From contig JBIKTM010000019.1 in the NCBI GenBank assembly GCA_044348085.1, positions 1 through 35,898 on the forward strand: DNA of 35,898 nt. The letters run 5' to 3'. This document shows positions 8,203-15,401 of this stretch, piece after piece. This DNA comes from Verrucolacustris sp044348085 (GTDB lineage: Bacteria; Verrucomicrobiota; Verrucomicrobiia; Methylacidiphilales; Verrucolacustridaceae). A model generated the notes under the pieces. The model was not told where the DNA came from and made no database searches. It saw only the letters and a program-made list of their open reading frames with translations. A program made the position numbers and the translations under genes. The first letter of the stretch is position 1. Every line of letters begins with the position of its first letter.

Positions 8203-8540
8203 ACTTTTGTAGGATAAGCCGTGATAAGGCGGGGCGCAAGAATCCCCCTGTCGACCTGCCAAACGGTAGTCACTCGGACCTTTTGGCCCCGAGGTGTCTC
8301 CAAGAATCCCCAGACCACCAAACGATGACCAAATATAGATTTGCAAATCCTCTTGCCCTGAGGCTTTTGGAGAAGGATTTGTATGGAATCAGAAAATTCC
8401 CTCCAACTATTTAGGCTAAATCCAAGCGATTGAAACCAAAGGGCCTTGGATCGCCCCTGCGGGTGGTTTTCATTGAGCAAATATTCCGTAATCTTTCTCT
8501 TCTCAATTCTCCATTTCTTTATTCTCACCCCTATCCCCAA
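8199..8540 (-). CDS. DUF6883 family protein, first gene of a two-gene module with DUF4926
   Basis: The protein has 113 residues from TTG 8540; a GTG at 8528 is an equally possible start. The pattern KITEYLLNENHPQGRSKA, then SLGF, a central GHRLVVWGFLETPRGQK, and the end VTTVWQVDRGILAPRLIT, fits the DUF6883 family by recall. It overlaps the end of comM by 10 bases and the start of the DUF4926 gene by 4, so it is read as the tail of the comM operon. The function of the family is unknown to me; small size and pairing suggest a toxin-antitoxin-like or conflict role, which is unproven. Confidence 0.7.
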   Translation of the reverse strand: MGIGVRIKKWRIEKRKITEYLLNENHPQGRSKALWFQSLGFSLNSWREFSDSIQILLQKPQGKRICKSIFGHRLVVWGFLETPRGQKVRVTTVWQVDRGILAPRLITAYPTKV

Positions 8541-10066
8541 ATCTGTCTGTCCAAGGTGCGGTACTGAATTGCCTCAGCCAAATGATCCAACAAAACTTTT
8601 TCACTTTCTGCCAGATCTGCAACCGTACGGGCCACCTTTAAGATTCGATCTAAAGCTCTCGCACTGAGGGAGAGATCACTCATGGCTCCCGATAAAAGAG
8701 CTTTAGCCTCCCGATCCATCGGAACTCTTTTCCTTAAATCCCGGGGGCCCATCTGAGCATTGGCATAGATTGCAGATGCGGGCCCAAATCGCTCTCGTTG
8801 GACCGCCCGAGCACGCTCCACCCTCGCTCGAATAGTTGCCGACGACTCCCCAGGCGCTTCCTCTAAAAGCTGCTCATGCTTCATGGCGGGAACTTCCAGA
8901 TGCAGATCGATCCGATCTAAAAGCGGACCACTAATTTTATTTAAATACTTCCGTGCTGCTTGCCCCTTCCCCCGTCCCTCAAAATATCCACGCGGGCTGG
9001 GATTCATCGCCCCCACGAACATAAATCTCGCAGGAAAAGTCATCGTCCCCGTAGCCCTTGAAATCGTCACCTGCCCATCCTCCAGCGGCTGCCTCAGAAC
9101 CTCCAAAGCGGATCTCTTAAATTCTGGTAGTTCATCTAGGAAAAGCACCCCGTGATGCGCCAAACTGACTTCCCCTGGAGCGGGATGCGCCGAACCCCCA
9201 ATCAATCCAATATCAGAAATCGTATGGTGTGGACTTCGAAACGGTCGCTCCTGAACCAACGATCCCTCGGATCGAAGGAGCCCTGCTACACTATGAATAC
9301 GCGTCGTCTCAAACGACTCCTCCAAACTCATTTTTGGCAAAATGGTGGGAAGCCGTTTTGCGAGCATGCTTTTCCCTGAGCCTGGCGGCCCAATCATCAG
9401 GACGTTATGATTTCCGGCTGCCGCAATTTCCAACGCCCGCTTCACCGCCTCTTGGCCTTTCACCTCGGAAAAGTCTACCCCTCCTCCACACTCCCGATCT
9501 GGGGCGCCACTCGTACGGATTGCCGTCTCCACTCTCGGGCAAGGAATCATCTTTCCATCGATGACTTCTGCCGCCTCCCGAAGATCTCGGACAGGCACAA
9601 TCCGAATTCCCTCAACAGCAGAAGCTTCAGCAGTATTCGCCGTCGGAACCATCAATCCTCGCAACCCTCGCCCACGGGCCAGCAGTGCAATAGCCAAAGC
9701 CCCTCGCACCGCTCGAACTTCACCATCCAAAGCCAATTCCCCCACCACCATCCATTCCGCCAATTTTTCATTCGAAATTTGACCTGAGCAGGCCAAAAGC
9801 CCCAGTGCGATCGGCAGATCAAAGCAGGGTCCACCCTTTTTCAGATCTGCAGGAGCTAAGCTGGCCGTAATAAATCCTTCAGGGCAGGAGTAGCCGCTGT
9901 TCCAGATGGCCGCTTTGACCCTTTGCCGAGACTCCTTCACGGCGGTGTCTGCCAAACCAACCACGACAAAGTTTTCTTTTCCACTCCCCGCGTCCACCTC
10001 CACCTCTACGGGCAGCGCCTCAACCCCGACCACCGCTGCCGACCATGTACTCGCAAGCTGTCTCAT
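8531..10066 (-). CDS. comM: ComM/YifB-type Mg-chelatase-like AAA+ ATPase
   Basis: The protein has 511 residues from ATG 10066, which overlaps the yraN stop (ATGA) and has a GGAG just upstream. An in-frame ATG 57 bases further up is not needed. The N-terminal Lon-protease-like (ChlI) region (about 20-165) includes VVVGLADTAVKESR. The AAA+ core has Walker A GPPGSGKSMLAKRL, Walker B VLFLDELPEF and GAMNPSPRGYFEG. A Mg-chelatase C-terminal region follows, with SGPLLDRIDLHLEVP. ComM is a hexameric helicase that extends branch migration during natural transformation in species where it has been studied. The gene is intact, and yraN beside it is a frequent neighbour. Confidence 0.95.
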   Translation of the reverse strand: MRQLASTWSAAVVGVEALPVEVEVDAGSGKENFVVVGLADTAVKESRQRVKAAIWNSGYSCPEGFITASLAPADLKKGGPCFDLPIALGLLACSGQISNEKLAEWMVVGELALDGEVRAVRGALAIALLARGRGLRGLMVPTANTAEASAVEGIRIVPVRDLREAAEVIDGKMIPCPRVETAIRTSGAPDRECGGGVDFSEVKGQEAVKRALEIAAAGNHNVLMIGPPGSGKSMLAKRLPTILPKMSLEESFETTRIHSVAGLLRSEGSLVQERPFRSPHHTISDIGLIGGSAHPAPGEVSLAHHGVLFLDELPEFKRSALEVLRQPLEDGQVTISRATGTMTFPARFMFVGAMNPSPRGYFEGRGKGQAARKYLNKISGPLLDRIDLHLEVPAMKHEQLLEEAPGESSATIRARVERARAVQRERFGPASAIYANAQMGPRDLRKRVPMDREAKALLSGAMSDLSLSARALDRILKVARTVADLAESEKVLLDHLAEAIQYRTLDRQIWG

Positions 10067-10521
10067 CGGCTCCACGCCAATCCTGCATCGGTTAGACTGT
10101 AGGCGTGCCGAATCCAACGACATTTCGGCCGCTGACCTGGTGCGAAGTGAACTTCCACGATATCAAAACGGACAGGAGGCGGGCGACAATCCAGCTCTCG
10201 TAAATAGTGGTTGGCTGTCGCAATGATTCTTCTCTGCTTTGACCATGTCACCGCATGTTCAGGCCGTAATCGGGCGAGAATGTGGCGCGTTTTGACTTCT
10301 ACGACGACCAGCTCATTTCCCTCCCGCCCCATCAAGTCGATCTCTCCGCATCGGGCCCGATAATTACGGACCAAGATTTTTACTCCTTCACGCTGGAGAA
10401 AACGGCCTGCCACCCGCTCTCCATATCGACCTGCCTCGCGACTATTTTTCCATGCGGGACATGGTCTTTGATCCCAAGGGTAAAAACGATCGCCGATGGA
10501 GCGGACAAGGTCCGTGAACAC
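10063..10521 (-). CDS. yraN: YraN/UPF0102 family putative endonuclease
   Basis: This 152-residue product has the UPF0102 core: GRYGERVAGRFLQREGVKIL, then RARCGEIDLMGREG and LVVVEVKTR. The last two form a PD-(D/E)xK-like nuclease site (Glu, Asp, Glu-x-Lys). The start is uncertain because no ATG, GTG or TTG lies between GTG 10521 and the conserved core, so GTG 10521 is the last workable start. It overlaps the 3' end of rnhB by 80 bases. The N-terminal extension (about 30 residues) is longer than in short family members. The role is unclear; context links it to DNA processing. Confidence 0.85.
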   Translation of the reverse strand: MFTDLVRSIGDRFYPWDQRPCPAWKNSREAGRYGERVAGRFLQREGVKILVRNYRARCGEIDLMGREGNELVVVEVKTRHILARLRPEHAVTWSKQRRIIATANHYLRELDCRPPPVRFDIVEVHFAPGQRPKCRWIRHAYSLTDAGLAWSR

Positions 10522-11038
10522 GGAGAGCTTGGAGATGCTCCGCCGTGCCGTATCCACAGTTCTTTGAAAAACCATACATGGGATATAACTGACCAAATTG
10601 CAAAAGGGTTCGGTCTCGCGAAACTTTTGCGACCACAGAAGCTGCAGCAATCGACGGACAAATTCCATCCCCACCCACAACAGCTACGTGCTCCTTTCCT
10701 AAATGCTTGGCAGGCAAACCATCCACTAAAATCACCCCCGGGACGTCTCCTAACCCCTCCAAAGCCCGCGCCATCGCAATTTGACTGGCTACCAAAATAT
10801 TATGCTCCTCAATTTCTTCCAAGGATGCTTCACCCACGGCCCACCTTCCGATCTCTCCATCCGTGAGTCTTTCGAAAAGGCCTTCTCTTTTCTTGCGACT
10901 TAGCTTTTTTGAATCATCCAAACCCTCAAGCGCCACCCCGCTTTTGTGAAACTGATAAGCCGCTGCAACGACGGGCCCCGCTAACGATCCCCGACCCGCC
11001 TCATCGACTCCGACTGTTACGGATGAACCCGCCAACAA
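10442..11038 (-). CDS. rnhB: Ribonuclease HII
   Basis: The 198-residue protein starts at TTG 11038 (a second TTG follows at once). The catalytic residues are all visible: Asp12 and Glu13 in VDEAGRG, Asp106 in VILVDG, and Asp124 before SIAAASVVAKVSRD. RNase HII cuts RNA in RNA-DNA hybrids and removes single ribonucleotides from DNA. It follows rplS as in many bacteria, though lepB, often placed between them, is absent. Its 3' end overlaps yraN. Confidence 0.95.
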   Translation of the reverse strand: MLAGSSVTVGVDEAGRGSLAGPVVAAAYQFHKSGVALEGLDDSKKLSRKKREGLFERLTDGEIGRWAVGEASLEEIEEHNILVASQIAMARALEGLGDVPGVILVDGLPAKHLGKEHVAVVGGDGICPSIAAASVVAKVSRDRTLLQFGQLYPMYGFSKNCGYGTAEHLQALRVHGPCPLHRRSFLPLGSKTMSRMEK

Positions 11039-11065
11039 AATCTCTGATTTCCAGAGCGGAGGAAT

Positions 11066-11425
11066 TTATTTTTTCTTTCTGGCTTCGACCACTTCCCGCA
11101 CGGCCATGTCGGAGCGACCGCGCAGGTAGAAAAGTTTGGCTCGGCGAGGATTGCCCTTGGTCTCCACCTCGACTTTTTCAATCCGAGGAGAGTGCAGAGG
11201 AAAAATACGCTCCACTCCTTCTCCATAACTGATGCGCCGAACGGTAAACTGCTCGTTCAATCCCCGCCCCTTACGCGCGATCACAGTTCCGGCAAAAAGC
11301 TGGGTTCGCTCCTTATCCCCCTCCTTCACTTTGGTGAAAACCTTAATCTTATCGCCTACACCGAAACCGGCGCGGCCTTCTTTGAACTGCTCTTTTTCAA
11401 TCGTTTCGATGATCTTTGCGCTCAT
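11066..11425 (-). CDS. rplS: 50S ribosomal protein L19
   Basis: The protein has 119 residues, the normal size for L19. It has the SH3-like core with VGDKIKVFTKVKEGDKERTQ, FAGTVIARKGRG and FTVRRISYGEGVERIFPLHS, and the C-terminal RRAKLFYLRGR. L19 sits at the interface of the ribosomal subunits. The ATG at 11425 overlaps the trmD stop (ATGA), so translation is coupled. Confidence 0.97.
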   Translation of the reverse strand: MSAKIIETIEKEQFKEGRAGFGVGDKIKVFTKVKEGDKERTQLFAGTVIARKGRGLNEQFTVRRISYGEGVERIFPLHSPRIEKVEVETKGNPRRAKLFYLRGRSDMAVREVVEARKKK

Positions 11426-12150
11426 TTTTTTATCTCCTTAGGAGGGGTAAATCCTGCCTGCTTTTTCTCCTCAAGTAAATCTTCTCTTCGCTCTTTCGTC
11501 CGAGCCACGGCTTGGCTCCTCTGCCACTTCAGAACCTCCGCGTGATGCCCCGAGAGCAACACCCCAGGCACCTTCATTCCCCGAAACTCCTCAGGCCGGG
11601 TGTACTGAGGCCCTTCCAAAAGCCCTTCCCCCTCAAATGTGTCCCCCCCTGCAGAATTCTCATTCCCCAACACCCCTGGAATCAACCGCACCAGCGCATC
11701 AATCAGGGTCAACGCCGGCAGTGTCCCGTTACTTAAAACATAATCTCCGACCGAAATCTCCTCATCGATCCATCCCTGCCGAACTCTTTCGTCGATCCCC
11801 TCATAATGCCCGCTGACCAGCAGCAGGCGACCGTGCTCCTTGCCCAACTGCCGAACTTTTGCCTGATCCAAGCGAACTCCCTCTGGCGTCAAGTAGATCA
11901 CCCTAGCCCGATCCTCCCCTTCTCCCCGCAAATGCTCAATTGCGTCCACCAGAGGCTCCGCCTTCATTACCATCCCAGGTCCTCCCCCAAACGGACGGTC
12001 ATCCACCGTGTGGTGTTTGTCCTTCGCGTAATCACGAATCTGATGCACACGGATCTCCACCAAGCCCGCACGTTGCGCACGACCTAAAATACTTTCCCCG
12101 AGAACCCCTTGCGCCATCGCAGGGAAAAGGGTCAAGAGATCAATCTTCAT
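11422..12150 (-). CDS. trmD: tRNA (guanine37-N1)-methyltransferase TrmD
   Basis: This 242-residue SPOUT-class enzyme methylates G37 of tRNAs with SAM. Family landmarks are MKIDLLTLFPAM, the YAKDKHHTVDDRPFGGGPGM loop, the knot region LLLVSGHYEGIDERV, SVGDYVLSNGTLPAL and the C-terminal GPQYTRPEEFRGMKVPGVLL. It sits between khpA and rplS with 4-base overlaps on both sides. RimM, its usual upstream neighbour, is missing. Confidence 0.97.
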   Translation of the reverse strand: MKIDLLTLFPAMAQGVLGESILGRAQRAGLVEIRVHQIRDYAKDKHHTVDDRPFGGGPGMVMKAEPLVDAIEHLRGEGEDRARVIYLTPEGVRLDQAKVRQLGKEHGRLLLVSGHYEGIDERVRQGWIDEEISVGDYVLSNGTLPALTLIDALVRLIPGVLGNENSAGGDTFEGEGLLEGPQYTRPEEFRGMKVPGVLLSGHHAEVLKWQRSQAVARTKERREDLLEEKKQAGFTPPKEIKK

Positions 12151-12398
12151 GAGTCGTCCCCATCGAATTCCCCGTCCTCTACCTCGACAGATACATGACG
12201 CCCATCTCGGCTCGCCGCATTTAAAAGAGACCGAATCGCCTCAATCGTTCGTCCATTACGGCCGATGATTCGGCCCAAATCCTCAGGGTTAACGCGAATG
12301 CGAAAGAGAAAGCCCCGGTCGTCCGAGGTCTCCTCTACATCTACTTCGTCGGGATGGGTGACAAGGCGACCCAGGACAAGTTCCAGAAAATATCGCAT
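12147..12398 (-). CDS. khpA: KH-domain RNA-binding protein KhpA (YlqC family)
   Basis: The 83-residue protein is a single KH domain with FRIRVNPEDLGRIIGRNGRT, which carries the GxxG RNA-contact loop (GRNG), and a very acidic C-terminus (EVEDGEFDGDDS). KhpA works with KhpB (Jag) as an RNA chaperone or regulator in Gram-positive bacteria. Its place between rpsP and trmD is common outside Proteobacteria. The stop overlaps the trmD ATG. Confidence 0.93.
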   Translation of the reverse strand: MRYFLELVLGRLVTHPDEVDVEETSDDRGFLFRIRVNPEDLGRIIGRNGRTIEAIRSLLNAASRDGRHVSVEVEDGEFDGDDS

Positions 12399-12422
12399 GG
12401 GAATCCTGTCCTCACCGGAAAC

Positions 12423-12674
12423 TTACGCCTTCGGCGCACGCCGCGCTTTGCGGATGAAACTGGCCACCGTCTCACTGGGTTTGGCCCCTTTGCCTACCCA
12501 GTGATCAATCCGATCCAGCTTGAGCTTCATACCCTCATCTTTCCCCATCGGATTGTAGGTTCCCACAAGCTCAAGAAAACGACCGTCGCGCGGACTTTCT
12601 TTGTCCGTCACAACCACACGAAAGTAGGGACGATTCTTTTTTCCCTCTTTCCGCAAACGAATCACCACCGCCAT
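12423..12674 (-). CDS. rpsP: 30S ribosomal protein S16
   Basis: The protein has 83 residues from ATG 12674, which has a GGGAG ribosome-binding site 8 bases upstream; a longer in-frame start is not supported. S16 hallmarks are MAVVIRLRKEGKKNRPYFRV, FLELVGTYNPMGK and a terminal IDHWVGKGAKPSETV. It is the first gene of the translation cluster. A 130-bp gap separates it from gmhA upstream, where the operon promoter probably lies. I could not pick a convincing -35/-10 pair there. Confidence 0.97.
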   Translation of the reverse strand: MAVVIRLRKEGKKNRPYFRVVVTDKESPRDGRFLELVGTYNPMGKDEGMKLKLDRIDHWVGKGAKPSETVASFIRKARRAPKA

Positions 12675-12804
12675 AAGTTTATCTCCCGTACCCCGCCAAC
12701 GTGGTGCTCTGCGGCCCCTAAACAAGGGCGATTTCGCAGAACGTCGACGAACTTAAAAACATATCCAAACCCCAGCCCTCTTCCAAGGACAAAGTCCTTC
12801 CCCT

Positions 12805-13371
12805 CTAACTCTTTCCGACCGCAATCGCCTCCACACACTCCAACCACGCATGGATCAACCACCCGTGAATCTCCTGAATCCTGGACGTATCCTCGCTGGG
12901 CACCACAATCGCATGATCACACAGCCCTTTGGCAGGCCCACCATCCTTTCCTAAAGCACCTATAACCAGCATATTATGACTTTTCGCGACTTGGATTGCT
13001 TTGAGAATGTTAGGAGATTTTCCACTGGTACTGAATATAATCAAAACGTCCCCTCTCCGACCAAACGCCTCTACCTGCCTTGAAAATACATCCTCGTAAG
13101 ACCAGTCGTTCGCAATGCAGGTCAGGGCTGAGCCATCGGCACAAAGGGCCAACGCAGGGAGGGCCTTCCGATTCTCCCGATATCGCCCCGTCATCTCCTC
13201 AGCTAAGTGCATCGAGTCGGCCGCACTGCCCCCATTCCCACACGTTAAGACTTTCCCCCCCGCTTTCACCCTCTCTGCCAACGCTTTTCCCGCCGCCTCC
13301 ACCGCAGGGACCAATCCATGGCAACGCTTGACGGTTTCCTCCAAAGCAGAAAGATCGTGGGCAAGATTCAT
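12805..13371 (-). CDS. gmhA: Sedoheptulose-7-phosphate isomerase (phosphoheptose isomerase)
   Basis: This 188-residue SIS-domain protein makes D-glycero-D-manno-heptose 7-phosphate, the first step toward ADP-heptose for the LPS core. The phosphate-binding loops CGNGGSAADS and FSTSGKSPN are present. The zinc ligands known for the E. coli enzyme map onto His55, Glu59, Gln166 and His174 (spacings +4 and +8 conserved). It is divergent from the LptF/LptG permease gene, which fits a shared LPS theme. Confidence 0.93.
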   Translation of the reverse strand: MNLAHDLSALEETVKRCHGLVPAVEAAGKALAERVKAGGKVLTCGNGGSAADSMHLAEEMTGRYRENRKALPALALCADGSALTCIANDWSYEDVFSRQVEAFGRRGDVLIIFSTSGKSPNILKAIQVAKSHNMLVIGALGKDGGPAKGLCDHAIVVPSEDTSRIQEIHGWLIHAWLECVEAIAVGKS

Positions 13372-13401
13372 CGAGATGCTATGTCTAGATTCGCACGGAA
13401 A

Positions 13402-14589
13402 ATGAAAATCGTCGAAAAATATCTTTGGCGCTCGGTCCTACTCCCCCTCGTCTTTGTCATTACCGCCCTGTTCGTGCTTTGGCTTATGTTTGATATTTTC
13501 GACAAATTGGGGCGTCTCGTTGAAAAAAATCCGCCTTTTCCTCTTTTGGTAAAGTATTTTCTAATTCAACTTCCCGATCTGGCCCAGTCGATCCTGCCCG
13601 TCGCCGTCCTTTTCGCCACTCTTTACGTCTTGGCTTACTTTTCTAGACACCGCGAATCGGTGGCTCTTCTCGCTTCTGGAATGAGCCCTGTGACTCTGGC
13701 AAAGCCATTCCTTGTCTGTAGTGCCGGTCTCTCCGTCATTCTCTATCTCCTTTCCTACTCCCTGTCCCCTACCGCACAAGCAGGTCGGGAAAAGGTAAAA
13801 AAGCAGATTAAACAGGAAGCTTTGGAAGAAAACACGTTTCAACAGATCGTCTATCGCTCGCCTATGCAGCCCAACGCCACCCAAAGTGAAATCTGGTATA
13901 TTGGCCGCATCTACCTGAAAGAAAAAAAAGCGGAAAACCTGGAAGTTCTATTTCGCTCTGAACCCGAAGGCCGCGATATCTCCAAACTATTCGCCAGCTC
14001 TGCCATCTACCAAGGCGGGGTTTGGCACTTTCAAGGGGTTCGGCGGGCCGAGTACAGTGCGACCGCAAACGGACAAGAAACGCTCGGCCCACTGTTGGCC
14101 GAGCTTGTTCTGCCCGAGTGCACAGCACCGCCTGAAACACTAGCCTCACGCCTTCTTCCTCCTGATGAACTGCCTTGGCCAGACGTTGCTCGACTCGCCT
14201 CCGACCACTCGCGTCTCAATGACCGTCTTCGCGCTCCCTACGAAACGGAGCACTGGAATCGCTTAGCCTATCCTTTGGCTTGTCCTCTCCTCTGCCTCTT
14301 TGGCATCGCGTTCGGCATGACCGATGCCAGACGGAATGTCGCAGCCACTATTTTCAGCAGTGTCTTTGTTCTTTTCGGTTTTCTCGTATGGACCCGGCTC
14401 TCGATTGCCCTTGGACAGGGAAATCGTATTCCATCCTTCTTGGCTGGAACCAGCTCGATCTTTCTTTTCGGGGCAGCTGGCCTCTATCTTTTTGCAGAAA
14501 AAGTGGGATGGCTTTGGGAACTTCAGGGCTGGAGTGAACACCATCCCCGTGCCGCAGTCTGGCTTCGAAAGGTAGGACTGATCACTTGA
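13402..14589 (+). CDS. LptF/LptG-family LPS export permease
   Basis: The protein has 395 residues from ATG 13402 (an ATG at 13381 is an alternative). It has the YjgP/YjgQ layout: N-terminal MKIVEKYLWRSV with transmembrane segments around 12-35, 50-75 and 95-125, including the conserved LASGMSP turn. A periplasmic beta-jellyroll-like middle and three C-terminal transmembrane segments starting near WNRLAYPLACPLLCLFGIAFG follow. LptF and LptG with LptB power LPS removal from the inner membrane. Only one of the pair is here, and which one cannot be told. The stop overlaps the TTG start of the next gene. Confidence 0.88.
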   Translation: MKIVEKYLWRSVLLPLVFVITALFVLWLMFDIFDKLGRLVEKNPPFPLLVKYFLIQLPDLAQSILPVAVLFATLYVLAYFSRHRESVALLASGMSPVTLAKPFLVCSAGLSVILYLLSYSLSPTAQAGREKVKKQIKQEALEENTFQQIVYRSPMQPNATQSEIWYIGRIYLKEKKAENLEVLFRSEPEGRDISKLFASSAIYQGGVWHFQGVRRAEYSATANGQETLGPLLAELVLPECTAPPETLASRLLPPDELPWPDVARLASDHSRLNDRLRAPYETEHWNRLAYPLACPLLCLFGIAFGMTDARRNVAATIFSSVFVLFGFLVWTRLSIALGQGNRIPSFLAGTSSIFLFGAAGLYLFAEKVGWLWELQGWSEHHPRAAVWLRKVGLIT

Positions 14590-15398
14590 ATCACAGAGTT
14601 TTCCTCTTCCTTGCTTTGACTTCAGTGACAGCTCTTGCCCGCGACCCTGCTGAGTCCGTCGAGCCTGATCCTATGGGAGGCGGAAACCCCGTCGCAACCA
14701 ACGCGCCCACTTCAACTCCAACAAAAGAAATGCCTCCCGCCGATCCTATGGGAGGCGCCTCTACCCCCGCTTCAGACACAACTACGAATAAAGCACACGA
14801 AACCGTCGAAGAATCTTCTACACCTTCCGACCCAATGGGAGGCACAGTCAAAGAGTCAACATCCACACCTTCAGCCGAAAAAAAAGCAATCACCCCACCT
14901 AAACCTCCCCTCACACCCGAAATCGCTAATTTAAATCTTCCTTCAGAAGTCGAAGTCCCCAACGAAGATCCAGACAAAGTTCTTTTTCTCCCTGCGGGTA
15001 CCTATCGACAGATTCTACAAATCCCGATCGATTCACCGACGATGCAGTCGGCCAATCAACTACGAAGTCAAAGAGGCCAGGAGGTAAAGGCAGCTCCTGC
15101 TCTTCCGCCAAAACCCACACCCAACACAAAGCCTCTCTGGATCCGATACGAGTCACTTGAAAAAATCAAAATAGGCAGTGAAGAGCGCCGTGGAGGAATT
15201 GACCTGCCTGTGAACAGCCCTACCGAACTCAAACCTCGGCTTTGGTATGCCAAATCAGAAACAGCGGATACGTGGAGTTCGCTGTTCTATTTTGTTTTCG
15301 GAGGTGCTGGGTACACCGTTGCAAACTTAGCTGGATGGTCAGCAGGCAATGTAAGAGAAATCCCCGTCGACTTTCCTTACCGCCTCGTCAGAAAATAA
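14586..15398 (+). CDS. Exported protein with three DPMGG repeats, unknown function
   Basis: The 270-residue protein starts at TTG 14586, overlapping the permease stop (TTGA). A signal peptide (MNHRVFLFLALTSVTALA) is followed by a ~100-residue Pro/Thr/Ser-rich linker holding DPMGG at residues 28-32, 53-57 and 82-86. The C-terminal half (about 120-270) looks folded, with LPAGTYRQILQIPIDSPT, a KPLWIRYESLEKIKIGSEE stretch and a late hydrophobic segment (FYFVFGGAGYTVANLAGW). I do not recognise a family. Coupling to the LPS permease suggests an envelope role, by inference only. Confidence 0.75.
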   Translation: MNHRVFLFLALTSVTALARDPAESVEPDPMGGGNPVATNAPTSTPTKEMPPADPMGGASTPASDTTTNKAHETVEESSTPSDPMGGTVKESTSTPSAEKKAITPPKPPLTPEIANLNLPSEVEVPNEDPDKVLFLPAGTYRQILQIPIDSPTMQSANQLRSQRGQEVKAAPALPPKPTPNTKPLWIRYESLEKIKIGSEERRGGIDLPVNSPTELKPRLWYAKSETADTWSSLFYFVFGGAGYTVANLAGWSAGNVREIPVDFPYRLVRK

Positions 15399-15401
15399 GA
15401 C

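Noticed and set aside
12785..12799. AAGGAC/GTCCTT hairpin after gmhA as a terminator
   Set aside because: The stem is only 6 bp and no T-run follows on the minus strand. The genes downstream may well be read through.
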